A DNA stretch of 64,000 nucleotides from Streptomyces noursei ATCC 11455 (lineage in GTDB: Bacteria; Actinomycetota; Actinomycetes; Streptomycetales; Streptomycetaceae), in NCBI RefSeq assembly GCF_001704275.1, contig NZ_CP011533.1, positions 7,626,001 to 7,690,000 of the forward strand, written 5' to 3'. Shown here piece by piece: positions 48,971-56,739 of the stretch. The translations under genes were made by a program, and so were the position numbers. The notes under the pieces were generated by a model. The model saw nothing but the letters and a program-made list of their open reading frames with translations, was not told the DNA's origin and did no database searches. The first letter of the stretch is position 1. The number at the start of each line of letters is the position of its first letter.

Positions 48971-50269
48971 TCAGTGCTCCGGTCGGACCCGGTAGAGCAC
49001 GGTGGCGTGCGGCGGAACCTTTCGGGCGATGATCGTCCGGGCGGTCCGCACGCTGCGCCCGGTGACCAGATCGCGCAGCCGGTAGGACTGCGCCGCCGGC
49101 AGCCCGGCCGCGCCCGCCGTGATCGACAGCGTGCGGGCGGTGCTGCCGCCGTTGAACAGCGCGATCGCCCGGTCGCCGTTCCGCAGCGGCTTGGACAGCA
49201 CCGCCGCGTCACCGTCCTGCTGGACGATGTGGCCCTGGACGCCCAGCGGGTCCTGGTCCACCGCGATCACCTCGCGGTTACCGAGGACCGCCAGCGCCGC
49301 CGGGGAGAGCTTGCCCAGGTCGGTGCTGGAGATCAGCGGCGCGGCCATCATCGCCCACAGTGACATCTGGCTCTGCATCTCGTCGCGGCTCAGACCGGAG
49401 TCGCCGACCAGCAGGAAGTCGGGGTCGTTCCAGCGCCCGGGGCGCTGGAGGTCGGCGAGGTTGGCGTTGTAGCGGAAGTTGCCGCTGATGGACGCCCACT
49501 TCGCGGCCGGGGTGCTCTGCCGCAGCGCGATGTCCGCGCCGCCCCGCCACAGGTTGCCCAGCTGCCCGGACCACGTGATGACCCGGTGCCAGACCGCGTC
49601 CCCGGCGAACTGGAAGTAGGCGGGCGCGGAGATCGAGAAGGTGATGGGCCGCCCGGTGGCCCGCAGCGCCCGGCTCTGCTGCGTGTACAGCTCGTGGAAC
49701 ACCTTCTCCTTGCTCTGTCCCGAGGGCACCGGGACGTTGCAGCCGTCGGCCTTGAGGTAGTCCACGCCCCAGCTCGCGAAGAGCTTGGCGTCCTGCTCGA
49801 AGTGCCCGAGGCTGCCCGGGTACTTCCCGCAGGTCAGCTTGCCGACGTCCTCGTAGATGCCGAACTTCAGCCCCATCCGGTGGAGTTGCTGCCCGACGTA
49901 CGCCATGCCGTGCGGGAACTTCGCCGTGTCGACGACCAGCTCGCCCTGGGGGCCGCGCTCCTTGGCCATCCAGCAGTCGTCGACGGTGACGGTGCGGTAG
50001 CCCTTGTGCGCCAGCCCGCTGCGGACCAGCGCCCGCGCGTTGTCCAGGACCACCTGCTCGTTGAGGCCGCCGCACTGGTAGTACGACCAGTTGTTCCAGC
50101 CCATCGGGGGCGTGGGGGCGAGGTTGGGGTAGTCGGACGCGTGGGCGGTGCCGGGGGCGCGGGCGGCGGAGGCCGGCGCGGTGGTCGCCAGCAGCCCCGC
50201 CGAACAGGCGGCGACGGTGGTGAGTCCGAGGAGGGTGCGGCCGATGCGGGATACCGACGGATGGGACAC
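48971..50269 (-). CDS. Secreted alpha-galactosidase (GH27)
   Basis: A 432-residue glycoside hydrolase. Residues 1-36 are a signal peptide ending APASA. The GH27 catalytic domain begins PTPPMGWNNWSYYQCG. The nucleophile is Asp175 in YLKADGC, and Asp246 in WRGGADIA aligns with the acid/base; GRWNDPDFLLVG is the conserved family segment. The C-terminal 90 residues form the usual antiparallel beta domain. It releases terminal alpha-galactosyl (or in some members arabinopyranosyl) groups from oligosaccharides outside the cell. The GTG at 50269 has GAGGTGA upstream. No transporter or regulator is adjacent. Confidence 0.92.
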   Translation of the reverse strand: MSHPSVSRIGRTLLGLTTVAACSAGLLATTAPASAARAPGTAHASDYPNLAPTPPMGWNNWSYYQCGGLNEQVVLDNARALVRSGLAHKGYRTVTVDDCWMAKERGPQGELVVDTAKFPHGMAYVGQQLHRMGLKFGIYEDVGKLTCGKYPGSLGHFEQDAKLFASWGVDYLKADGCNVPVPSGQSKEKVFHELYTQQSRALRATGRPITFSISAPAYFQFAGDAVWHRVITWSGQLGNLWRGGADIALRQSTPAAKWASISGNFRYNANLADLQRPGRWNDPDFLLVGDSGLSRDEMQSQMSLWAMMAAPLISSTDLGKLSPAALAVLGNREVIAVDQDPLGVQGHIVQQDGDAAVLSKPLRNGDRAIALFNGGSTARTLSITAGAAGLPAAQSYRLRDLVTGRSVRTARTIIARKVPPHATVLYRVRPEH

Positions 50270-50464
50270 AGGTCACCTCACGTGGCGGGTGGGCCGGCCG
50301 GTGAGAACGGCCGACGGGGGCGGTTCCAGGGCGCGCACGGCCGGACGCTAGAAGCGGACCGACGAGCGGTCAAGAAGCCGCACCGCCCGGAACAAACGAT
50401 TCATTCGGCCGGCGCCGCGCGTTTCCTCCCTGGTGGTTGCCGGACCTCCGTGCTACCAAGAGGC

Positions 50465-52045
50465 ATGCCGGAACGGACTTCGTACGACGTCGTCATCGTC
50501 GGCGGCGGGCACAACGGACTGGTGGCCGCCGCCTATCTCGCCCGCGCCGGGCGGAGCGTGCTGGTGCTGGAGCGGCTGGACCACACCGGCGGCGCCGCCG
50601 TCTCCACCCGGGCCTTCACCGGGATCGACGCCCGACTGTCCCGCTACTCCTACCTCGTCAGCCTGCTGCCGCCGAAGATCGTGCGGGACCTCGGGCTCCG
50701 CTTCGCGGTCCGCAAGCGCACCGTCTCCTCGTACACCCCGGTCGTGCGCGCCGGTCGACCCACCGGCCTGCTGGTCGGCGGAGGGGCCGCGCGCACCCGG
50801 GCCTCGTTCGCCGAACTCACCGGTTCCGACCGGGAGTTCGACGCCTGGCAGGACTTCTATGCCACCACCCGCCGGCTCGCCGAGCGGGTCTTCCCCACGC
50901 TCACCGAACCGCTGCCCACCCGCGCCGGGCTCCGTGCCCGGATCGACGACGACGCCACCTGGCACGCCCTCTTCGAGCGGCCCCTGGGCGAGCTGATCGA
51001 GAAGACCTTCCGCGACGACCTGGTGCGCGGCGTGGTCCTCACCGACGGGCTGATCGGCACCTTCGCCACCGCCCACGACCCGACGCTCCGTCAGAACCGC
51101 TGCTTCCTCTACCACGTCGTCGGCGGCGGCACCGGCGACTGGGACGTCCCCCTCGGCGGGATGGGCGCCCTCACCGACGCGCTCGCCGACGCCGCCCGCC
51201 GGGCCGGCGCCGAGATCGTCACCGGCTGCCCGGTCACCGCCCTCGCCACCGACGGCCGCACCGCGGAGGTCACCGGTGAGGGGTGCGGCACGATCGGCGC
51301 CCGCCACGTCCTGGTCAACGCCGCGCCCCGGGAGCTGGCCCGGCTGCTCGGCGAGCCCGCGCCGCCGCCCGTCGAGGGCGCCCAGCTCAAGGTGAACATG
51401 CTGCTCACCCGGCTGCCCCGGCTCCGCGACTCGCGCACCGACCCGCGCGAGGCGTTCTCCGGCACCTTCCACATCGCCGAGGGGTACGACCAGTTGGAGA
51501 CCGCCCACGGGGAGGCCGCGGCCGGCCGGCTGCCCAGCACGCCGCCTTCGGAGATCTACTGCCACTCCCTGACCGACCCCTCCATCCTGGGCGCCGACCT
51601 GATCCGTCGGGGCCACCACACCCTCACCCTGTTCGGACTGCACACCCCGGCCCGACTGTTCGCCGCCGACACGGCCGAGGAACCGGCCACCCGCGACAAG
51701 CTGCTGGCCGCCACCCTCGCCCAACTCGACGCGCAGCTGGCCGAACCGCTCGCCGACTGCCTGGCCGAGGACGCCGACGGCCGCCCGTGCGTCGAGGCGC
51801 GCAGTCCCCTCGACCTCGACCGCGAACTGGGCCTGCCCGGCGGCAACATCTTCCACCGCGAGCTGGCCTTCCCCTACGCCGACGACGCGGACGACCTCGG
51901 TACCGCCGCCGCCCGCTGGGGCGTCGCCACCGGCCACGCCAACGTCCTGCTGTGCGGCGCGGGCGCGCTCCGCGGCGGCGGGGTGAGCGGCATCCCCGGC
52001 CACAACGCGGCGATGGCGGTGCTGGAGGAGCCGGGGGTGCGGTGA
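50465..52045 (+). CDS. FAD/NAD(P)-binding oxidoreductase, phytoene desaturase-like
   Basis: A 526-residue CrtI/PYROXD2-type flavoprotein: VVIVGGGHNGLVAAAYLARAG at 9-29 and the acceptor segment VLVLERLDHTGGAAVSTRAF; GGMGALTDALADAARRAGAE in the middle; and RGGGVSGIPGHNAAMAVLEE at the end for the second FAD contact. No carotenoid genes are nearby, so it is more likely a PYROXD2-like enzyme of unknown substrate than a true carotenoid desaturase. AAGAGG precedes the ATG by 1-6 nt. The palindrome at 52054 follows immediately but belongs to the next gene's promoter. Confidence 0.83.
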   Translation: MPERTSYDVVIVGGGHNGLVAAAYLARAGRSVLVLERLDHTGGAAVSTRAFTGIDARLSRYSYLVSLLPPKIVRDLGLRFAVRKRTVSSYTPVVRAGRPTGLLVGGGAARTRASFAELTGSDREFDAWQDFYATTRRLAERVFPTLTEPLPTRAGLRARIDDDATWHALFERPLGELIEKTFRDDLVRGVVLTDGLIGTFATAHDPTLRQNRCFLYHVVGGGTGDWDVPLGGMGALTDALADAARRAGAEIVTGCPVTALATDGRTAEVTGEGCGTIGARHVLVNAAPRELARLLGEPAPPPVEGAQLKVNMLLTRLPRLRDSRTDPREAFSGTFHIAEGYDQLETAHGEAAAGRLPSTPPSEIYCHSLTDPSILGADLIRRGHHTLTLFGLHTPARLFAADTAEEPATRDKLLAATLAQLDAQLAEPLADCLAEDADGRPCVEARSPLDLDRELGLPGGNIFHRELAFPYADDADDLGTAAARWGVATGHANVLLCGAGALRGGGVSGIPGHNAAMAVLEEPGVR

Positions 52046-52053
52046 GGGCGACC

Positions 52054-52078
52054 AGTTTCTGACGTAGCATCAGAAACT
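52054..52078. promoter_or_regulatory. Palindromic operator, TTTCTGA-N7-TCAGAAA
   Basis: AGTTTCTGA (52054-52062) and TCAGAAACT (52070-52078) are perfect 9-bp inverted arms around a 7-bp centre. The site ends 38 bp before the ATG of the nitronate-monooxygenase-like gene. A related site (TTTCTGACG-N5-TCAG) is found at 63925-63942 upstream of another acyl-CoA synthetase gene. Confidence 0.7.
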
Positions 52079-52116
52079 CTCTTCCCTCGTGCGGCCCGCT
52101 GCGGCATCCTGCGCCC

Positions 52117-53235
52117 ATGCAGACGGAGCTGAGCAACGCGCTGGGAGTCGAGCACGCCGTCTTCGGGTTCACGCCGTTCCCCGCGGTGGCCGCCGCGATC
52201 ACCCGGGCCGGCGGGTTCGGGGTGCTCGGCGCGGTCCGCTACACCGCACCCGGTGAACTGGCCCGCGACCTGGACTGGATGCAGGAGCACACCGACGGAC
52301 TGCCGTACGGCCTCGACGTGGTGATGCCCGCCAAGAAGGTCGAGGCCCCGAACGGCCAGACACTGAGCGAGGACGACGTCGAGGCGATGATCCCGCAGGA
52401 GCACCGCGCGTACGTCGCGGCGCTCCTGGACACGTACGACGTGCCGCCGCTCGCCCCCGGCGAGGCGTCCGGCTGGCGGATCACCGGCTGGATGGAGCAG
52501 GTCGCCCGCACCCAGCTCGACGTCGCCTTCGACTACCCCGTCAAACTGCTCGCCAACGCCCTCGGCTCCCCGCCCGCCGACGTCGTCGAGCGCGCCCACC
52601 GGCACGGCGTCCGGGTCGCCGCCCTGGCCGGCAGCCCGCGCCACGCGCTGCACCACAAGGCCGCCGGGATCGACGTCGTCGTGGCCCAGGGCTACGAGGC
52701 CGGCGGCCACACCGGGGAGATCGCCACCATGGTGCTCACCCCGGAAGTGGTGGCCGCCGTCGATCCGCTGCCGGTGCTCGCCGCCGGCGGGATCGGCACC
52801 GGCGAGCAGATCGCCGCCGGACTCGCCCTGGGCGCCCAGGGCGTCTGGCTCGGCTCGATCTGGCTCACCACCGAGGAGGCCGATCTGCACTCCCGGCGAC
52901 TGACCGCGAAGCTGCTCGCCGCCGGCCCCGGCGACACCGTCCGCTCCCGCGCCCTGACCGGCAAGCCCGCCCGCCAGCTGCGCACCGCCTGGACCGACGC
53001 CTGGGACGACCCGGACGGCCCCGGCGCCCTCCCGATGCCGCTCCAGGGGCTGCTGGTCGCCGAGGCCAACTCCCGCATCCAGCGCCATGAGGTCGAGCCG
53101 CTGCTGGGCACCCCGGTCGGCCAGATCGTCGGCCGGATGACCAGCGAGCGCAGCGTCCAGGCGGTGTTCGACGACCTCACCCGCGGCTTCGAGCGGGCCA
53201 TCGACCGCATCAACCGCATCGCCGGACGCGCCTGA
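52117..53235 (+). CDS. Nitronate monooxygenase-like FMN protein
   Basis: A 372-residue TIM-barrel FMN protein of the 2-nitropropane dioxygenase family: GFTPFPAVAAAITRAGGFGVLGAVR near the start, VAQGYEAGGHTGEIATMVL around 190-208 with the catalytic-type histidine of GGHTG, and VLAAGGIGTGEQIAAGLALGAQGVWLGS around 220-247 for FMN phosphate binding. In fatty-acid/steroid clusters such proteins are often annotated as oxidoreductases of uncertain substrate. No Shine-Dalgarno is visible; CATCCT stands 6 nt before the ATG. The next acyl-CoA synthetase starts 75 bp downstream and shares its strand. Confidence 0.83.
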   Translation: MQTELSNALGVEHAVFGFTPFPAVAAAITRAGGFGVLGAVRYTAPGELARDLDWMQEHTDGLPYGLDVVMPAKKVEAPNGQTLSEDDVEAMIPQEHRAYVAALLDTYDVPPLAPGEASGWRITGWMEQVARTQLDVAFDYPVKLLANALGSPPADVVERAHRHGVRVAALAGSPRHALHHKAAGIDVVVAQGYEAGGHTGEIATMVLTPEVVAAVDPLPVLAAGGIGTGEQIAAGLALGAQGVWLGSIWLTTEEADLHSRRLTAKLLAAGPGDTVRSRALTGKPARQLRTAWTDAWDDPDGPGALPMPLQGLLVAEANSRIQRHEVEPLLGTPVGQIVGRMTSERSVQAVFDDLTRGFERAIDRINRIAGRA

Positions 53236-53281
53236 TCCACCGATCCGCCGTCAGGCGATCCGACGATCCACCGATCCGCCG
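53234..53281. repeat. Direct repeat between two genes
   Basis: GATCCACCGATCCGCCG occurs at 53234-53250 and again at 53265-53281, 31 bp apart, with further GATCCG pieces between. It begins within the stop codon of the nitronate-monooxygenase-like gene and ends 30 bp before the next start. Confidence 0.6.
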
Positions 53282-53310
53282 ATTCGTCACTGCCCGAGGA
53301 GGACCCGACC

Positions 53311-54861
53311 ATGACCGACACCCCCAACGGCTTCTGGGCGCAGGCCACCGCCGACCCCGGCCGGACGGTCCTGATCGCGCCGGACGGCGAGGAGTGGACC
53401 GCCGGCCGCCTGCACGCCGCCGCCAACCGGCTGGTCCACGGGCTGCGCGCGGCCGGCCTGGAGCGCGGCGACGCCTTCGCCGTGGTCCTCCCCAACGGCG
53501 TGGAGTTCTTCACCGCCTACCTCGCCGCCTCCCAGGCCGGCTTCTACCTCGTCCCGGTCAACCACCACCTGGTCGGCCCGGAGATCGCCTGGATCGTGGC
53601 CGACTCCGGCGCCAAGGTGCTGATCGCCCACGAGCGGTTCGGCGACGCGGCCCGGCAGGCGGCCGACGAGGCGGGCCTGGCGGCCGGGCGGCGCTACGCC
53701 GTCGGCGCCGTCCCCGGCTTCCGCCCGTACGCCCGACTCCTGGACGGCGAGCCCGAGTCCGCGCCCGCCGACCGGACCCTGGGCTGGGTGATGAACTACA
53801 CCTCCGGCACCACCGGTCGCCCCCGCGGCATCCGCCGCCCGCTGCCCGGCAAGCCCCCCGAGGAAACCTTCCTCGGCGGCTTCCTCGGCATCTTCGGCAT
53901 CCGGCCGTTCGACGACAACGTCCACCTGGTCTGCTCGCCGCTCTACCACACCGCCGTCCTGCAATTCGCCGGCGCCTCCCTGCACATCGGGCACCGCGTC
54001 GTCCTCATGGACAAGTGGACGCCGAAGGAGATGCTGCGCCTGATGGCCCGGCACCGCTGCACCCACACCCATATGGTCCCCACCCAGTTCCACCGTCTCC
54101 TCGCGCTCCCCGAGGAGGTCCGCCGCGGCTACGACGTCTCGTCGATGCGGCATGCCATCCACGGCGCCGCGCCCTGCCCCGACCACGTCAAACGCGCCAT
54201 GATCGACTGGTGGGGCGGCTGCGTCGAGGAGTACTACGCGGCCAGTGAGGGCGGCGGCGCCTTCGCCACCGCAGAGGACTGGCTGAAGAAGCCCGGCACG
54301 GTCGGCCGGGCCTGGCCGATCAGCGAGCTCGCGGTCTTCGACGACGACGGCAACCGGCTGCCGGCCGGTCAACTCGGCACCGTCTACATGAAGATGACCA
54401 CCGGCGGCTTCACGTACCACAAGGACGAGGGCAAGACGCGGAAGAACCGCATCGGCGACTTCTTCACCGTCGGCGACCTGGGCTACCTCGACGAGGACGG
54501 CTACCTCTTCCTCCGCGACCGCAAGATCGACATGATCATCTCCGGCGGGGTGAACATCTACCCCGCCGAGATCGAGTCGGCGCTCCTGGCCCATCCGGCC
54601 GTCGCCGACGCCGCCGCCTTCGGCATCCCGCACGACGACTGGGGCGAGGAGGTCAAGGCGGTCGTCGAGCCCGCCGAAGGCCACCTGCCCGGCCCGGAGT
54701 TGGCCGCCGAGATCCTCGACCACTGCGCCCGCCGACTGGCCGGCTACAAGCGCCCCCGCTCCGTCGACTTCACCGCCGCCCTGCCCCGCGACCCCAACGG
54801 CAAGCTCTACAAGCGACGGCTGCGCGACCCGTACTGGGAGGGCCGGGAGCGCGCCGTGTGA
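53311..54861 (+). CDS. AMP-dependent acyl-CoA synthetase (FadD type)
   Basis: A 516-residue adenylating enzyme. The phosphate loop is NYTSGTTGRPRGIRR near 162, then the aromatic YYAASEGGG segment, GDLGYLDEDGYLFLRDRKIDMIISGGVNIYPAEIE near 390-425 (hinge and A8), and the A10 region PRDPNGKLYKRRLRD with the catalytic lysine of NGK. It activates a carboxylic acid as CoA thioester. Sequence suggests the fatty acid/steroid side-chain class rather than acetate. GAGGAGG lies 7-9 nt upstream of the ATG. Probably in one transcript with the preceding nitronate-monooxygenase-like gene and under the 52054 operator. Confidence 0.88.
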   Translation: MTDTPNGFWAQATADPGRTVLIAPDGEEWTAGRLHAAANRLVHGLRAAGLERGDAFAVVLPNGVEFFTAYLAASQAGFYLVPVNHHLVGPEIAWIVADSGAKVLIAHERFGDAARQAADEAGLAAGRRYAVGAVPGFRPYARLLDGEPESAPADRTLGWVMNYTSGTTGRPRGIRRPLPGKPPEETFLGGFLGIFGIRPFDDNVHLVCSPLYHTAVLQFAGASLHIGHRVVLMDKWTPKEMLRLMARHRCTHTHMVPTQFHRLLALPEEVRRGYDVSSMRHAIHGAAPCPDHVKRAMIDWWGGCVEEYYAASEGGGAFATAEDWLKKPGTVGRAWPISELAVFDDDGNRLPAGQLGTVYMKMTTGGFTYHKDEGKTRKNRIGDFFTVGDLGYLDEDGYLFLRDRKIDMIISGGVNIYPAEIESALLAHPAVADAAAFGIPHDDWGEEVKAVVEPAEGHLPGPELAAEILDHCARRLAGYKRPRSVDFTAALPRDPNGKLYKRRLRDPYWEGRERAV

Positions 54862-54923
54862 ACCGACGGCCGCACCGCACGCCCCACCCCCGAGGCGACG
54901 CGAGCCGCTCCGGCCGCAACGGC

Positions 54924-54984
54924 TAGGGCCTGTCCGATGGGTCATGGCCGGGTCCGCCGACCCTGACCCATCGGACAGGCCCTA
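54924..54984. repeat. Long perfect inverted repeat (type B element)
   Basis: Arms of 21 bp at 54924-54944 (beginning TAGGGCCTGTCCGATGGG) and 54964-54984 are exact reverse complements; the 19-bp loop has its own GGGTC/GACCC stem. It lies between an acyl-CoA synthetase gene and the HTH gene. A diverged half with the same TGTCCGATGGG core occurs at 62131-62152, so this is likely a dispersed element; it could also act as a terminator. Confidence 0.75.
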
Positions 54985-55061
54985 ACCTGGACCCCTGACA
55001 CGGCTCGTGCCGAGGAAACTCATCGGAGTGCGCACACGGTCCTCAGGGGGAAGTCGAACAG

Positions 55062-55673
55062 GTGGAACAACCGGCGGAAGACCTCGGGGACGAGCTGCGG
55101 CAGCTGTACCGCGCGGCCGGAAGTCCGGCCGTGGACAAGCTCGTCGAGCTGTCCCAGGGGCAGCTGCCGGTCAGCCAGTGGCCGACCCCGTCGGCCGTCC
55201 ACGGCTGGTTCCACGCCGGCGCGGTGCCCGCCTCGTGCGCCGTCCTGCTGGCCTTCGTCGAACTGCTGGACGGCTTCGCCCGACAGGCCAGCGACGGTGC
55301 CCATCTGCCGCGCTCCGCCCAGTGGTGGGAGCTGCTGTGGTACCGCACCAAGCGGCCACCGGCGGACGCCCCGGCCACGGGGACGGGGGGCGGCAACCTC
55401 GTCGAGGGACACGCCCGCCTCCTCGGCCCCACGGTGCAGGCCGGGGCCATCAACGGCGGTGTGCACGTCCATCCGCCGGCCGACCCGGGCGGCGCGCCGC
55501 CCCCGTCGCAGCCCCCCGGCGTACCGTCGCAACGGGACCCCCGGGTCGTCATCCGGGTACAACGGGGCACCGAGACCATCGAGTTCTACGACGAGGGGCT
55601 GGCGCGCATCTGGATCACCGCGGTACTCGACCAGCGGCATGCCGAAGACGGGAAGCGCAACGATGAGCACTGA
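55062..55673 (+). CDS. Unknown protein with HTH-like N-terminus, paired with a TPR protein
   Basis: A 203-residue protein I cannot assign. Residues 1-75 (DELRQLYRAAGSPAVDKLVE, PTPSAVHGWFHAGAVP) look like the small helical HTH-type domain found at the start of Streptomyces NB-ARC/TPR and effector proteins. Next comes a short motif LGPTVQAGAINGGVHVHPPA, a pattern also seen as a linker in such proteins, then a Pro-rich stretch and a C-terminal RVVIRVQRGTETIEFYDEGL segment. No membrane span or signal. CAGGGGGAAG is upstream of the GTG start. It overlaps the next gene by 11 bp, so the two proteins are made together. Confidence 0.6.
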   Translation: MEQPAEDLGDELRQLYRAAGSPAVDKLVELSQGQLPVSQWPTPSAVHGWFHAGAVPASCAVLLAFVELLDGFARQASDGAHLPRSAQWWELLWYRTKRPPADAPATGTGGGNLVEGHARLLGPTVQAGAINGGVHVHPPADPGGAPPPSQPPGVPSQRDPRVVIRVQRGTETIEFYDEGLARIWITAVLDQRHAEDGKRNDEH

Positions 55674-56685
55674 CCACGGGGTCGATCCGGCGACGGCACT
55701 GCGGGCCGCGGAGATCCTGGAATCCCCGCGCCGGCTGCACCGGGGGCTGGAGGAGACGGACGACGCCATCGCCACCCTGGACAAGGTGCTCACCGCCACC
55801 CCTCCGGGACCGCTGCGCATCACCATCCTGTCCAACCTGGGCCTGATCCGGATGGTCCGCTTCCAACTCACCTCCTCCGTAGCCGATCTGGACGCCGCCA
55901 TCCACTGCTTCCGGGAGGCGCAGACGGCACACACCGCCCAACTGCCCGAGGGCAGCCACCCCGAGCTGACCGCCACCATCCCCAACCTGATCGGCGCCCT
56001 GCACGCCCGGGCCGAGTACACCGGCAACTGGGACGACCTCGACGAGGCGATCGTCCTGGGGCGCGAGGCGGCGGTCCGCATCCCGCCCGGTCTGCCCCAG
56101 CGCTCCGCCGCCCTCGCCAGCCTCAGCAGCGCCCTGCGCATCCGCTACGAGCGCGCCGGCTACGAAGGCGACCTGACGGAGGCCATCGACCTGGGCCGGC
56201 AGGCCAGCGCGGACCTGCCCGCGGACCACCCGCGGCAGGGCGCGGTGCTCTCCAACCTCGGCAGTTCCCTGCTGGCGGCGGGGCTGTCCGCGGACGCCGT
56301 GCGCGCGTACGAGCAGGCGGTCGAACGGTTCGCGGCGGCGGGCAACCGGCACGGCCGGGCCCGCACGCTCACCAACCTCGCCGGGGCGCTGGCCCAGGAC
56401 GGCCGGATCGAGCGGGCGCTGGCGGCGTCCTGGCAGGCCCTGGCCGAGTTCCGGACCCTCGGCGACGCGTCCGGCGAGGCCCGGGTGAAGAAGAACGTCG
56501 CCTCCTCCCTCGCCGTGTGGGAGGAGTCCGCCGGGCAGGACGCGCACCGCACCCGGGAGGTGTACGCGCACGCCCTCGCGGACTGCGTGCGGGTCCTGGG
56601 GGCGGACGACGCCACCACCCGGGCCCTGACGGACCGGCTCGCCGTCCTGCGGCACGGCGCGGCACCCGCCGACGACGTGCCGTGA
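55663..56685 (+). CDS. Tetratricopeptide-repeat protein
   Basis: A 340-residue all-helical protein built of about seven TPR-type helix pairs: ITILSNLGLIRMVRFQLTSS, DLDAAIHCFREAQ, LDEAIVLGREAAVRIP, LTEAIDLGRQASADLP, AVLSNLGSSLLAAGLSADAV and RTLTNLAGALAQDGRIERAL. The repeat style, with DLDEAI-x-LGREA, is that of actinobacterial TPR/CHAT proteins, but no CHAT protease or NB-ARC domain follows. The ATG overlaps the previous gene (GGGAAG upstream). The pair is flanked by acyl-CoA synthetase genes with which it has no obvious link. A scaffold or regulator role is inferred only from the repeats. Confidence 0.75.
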   Translation: MSTDHGVDPATALRAAEILESPRRLHRGLEETDDAIATLDKVLTATPPGPLRITILSNLGLIRMVRFQLTSSVADLDAAIHCFREAQTAHTAQLPEGSHPELTATIPNLIGALHARAEYTGNWDDLDEAIVLGREAAVRIPPGLPQRSAALASLSSALRIRYERAGYEGDLTEAIDLGRQASADLPADHPRQGAVLSNLGSSLLAAGLSADAVRAYEQAVERFAAAGNRHGRARTLTNLAGALAQDGRIERALAASWQALAEFRTLGDASGEARVKKNVASSLAVWEESAGQDAHRTREVYAHALADCVRVLGADDATTRALTDRLAVLRHGAAPADDVP

Positions 56686-56704
56686 CCCGCCCCCGTCCCG
56701 TACC

Positions 56705-56733
56705 TTGACCGGCCCCCGGGCGCACCGCAGGAT
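56705..56733 (+). promoter_or_regulatory. Promoter with -35/-10 and leaderless spacing
   Basis: TTGACC (56705-56710), a 17-bp spacer and CAGGAT (56728-56733), then 6 nt to the ATG at 56740. This is the best complete promoter I can see next to a probable leaderless gene. Confidence 0.55.
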
Positions 56734-56739
56734 CGCCGC

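Noticed and set aside
50465..52045. Carotenoid biosynthesis gene crtI
   Set aside because: No phytoene synthase, cyclase or prenyltransferase genes are nearby, and the N-terminal motif GGGHNG is shared with PYROXD2-type enzymes.
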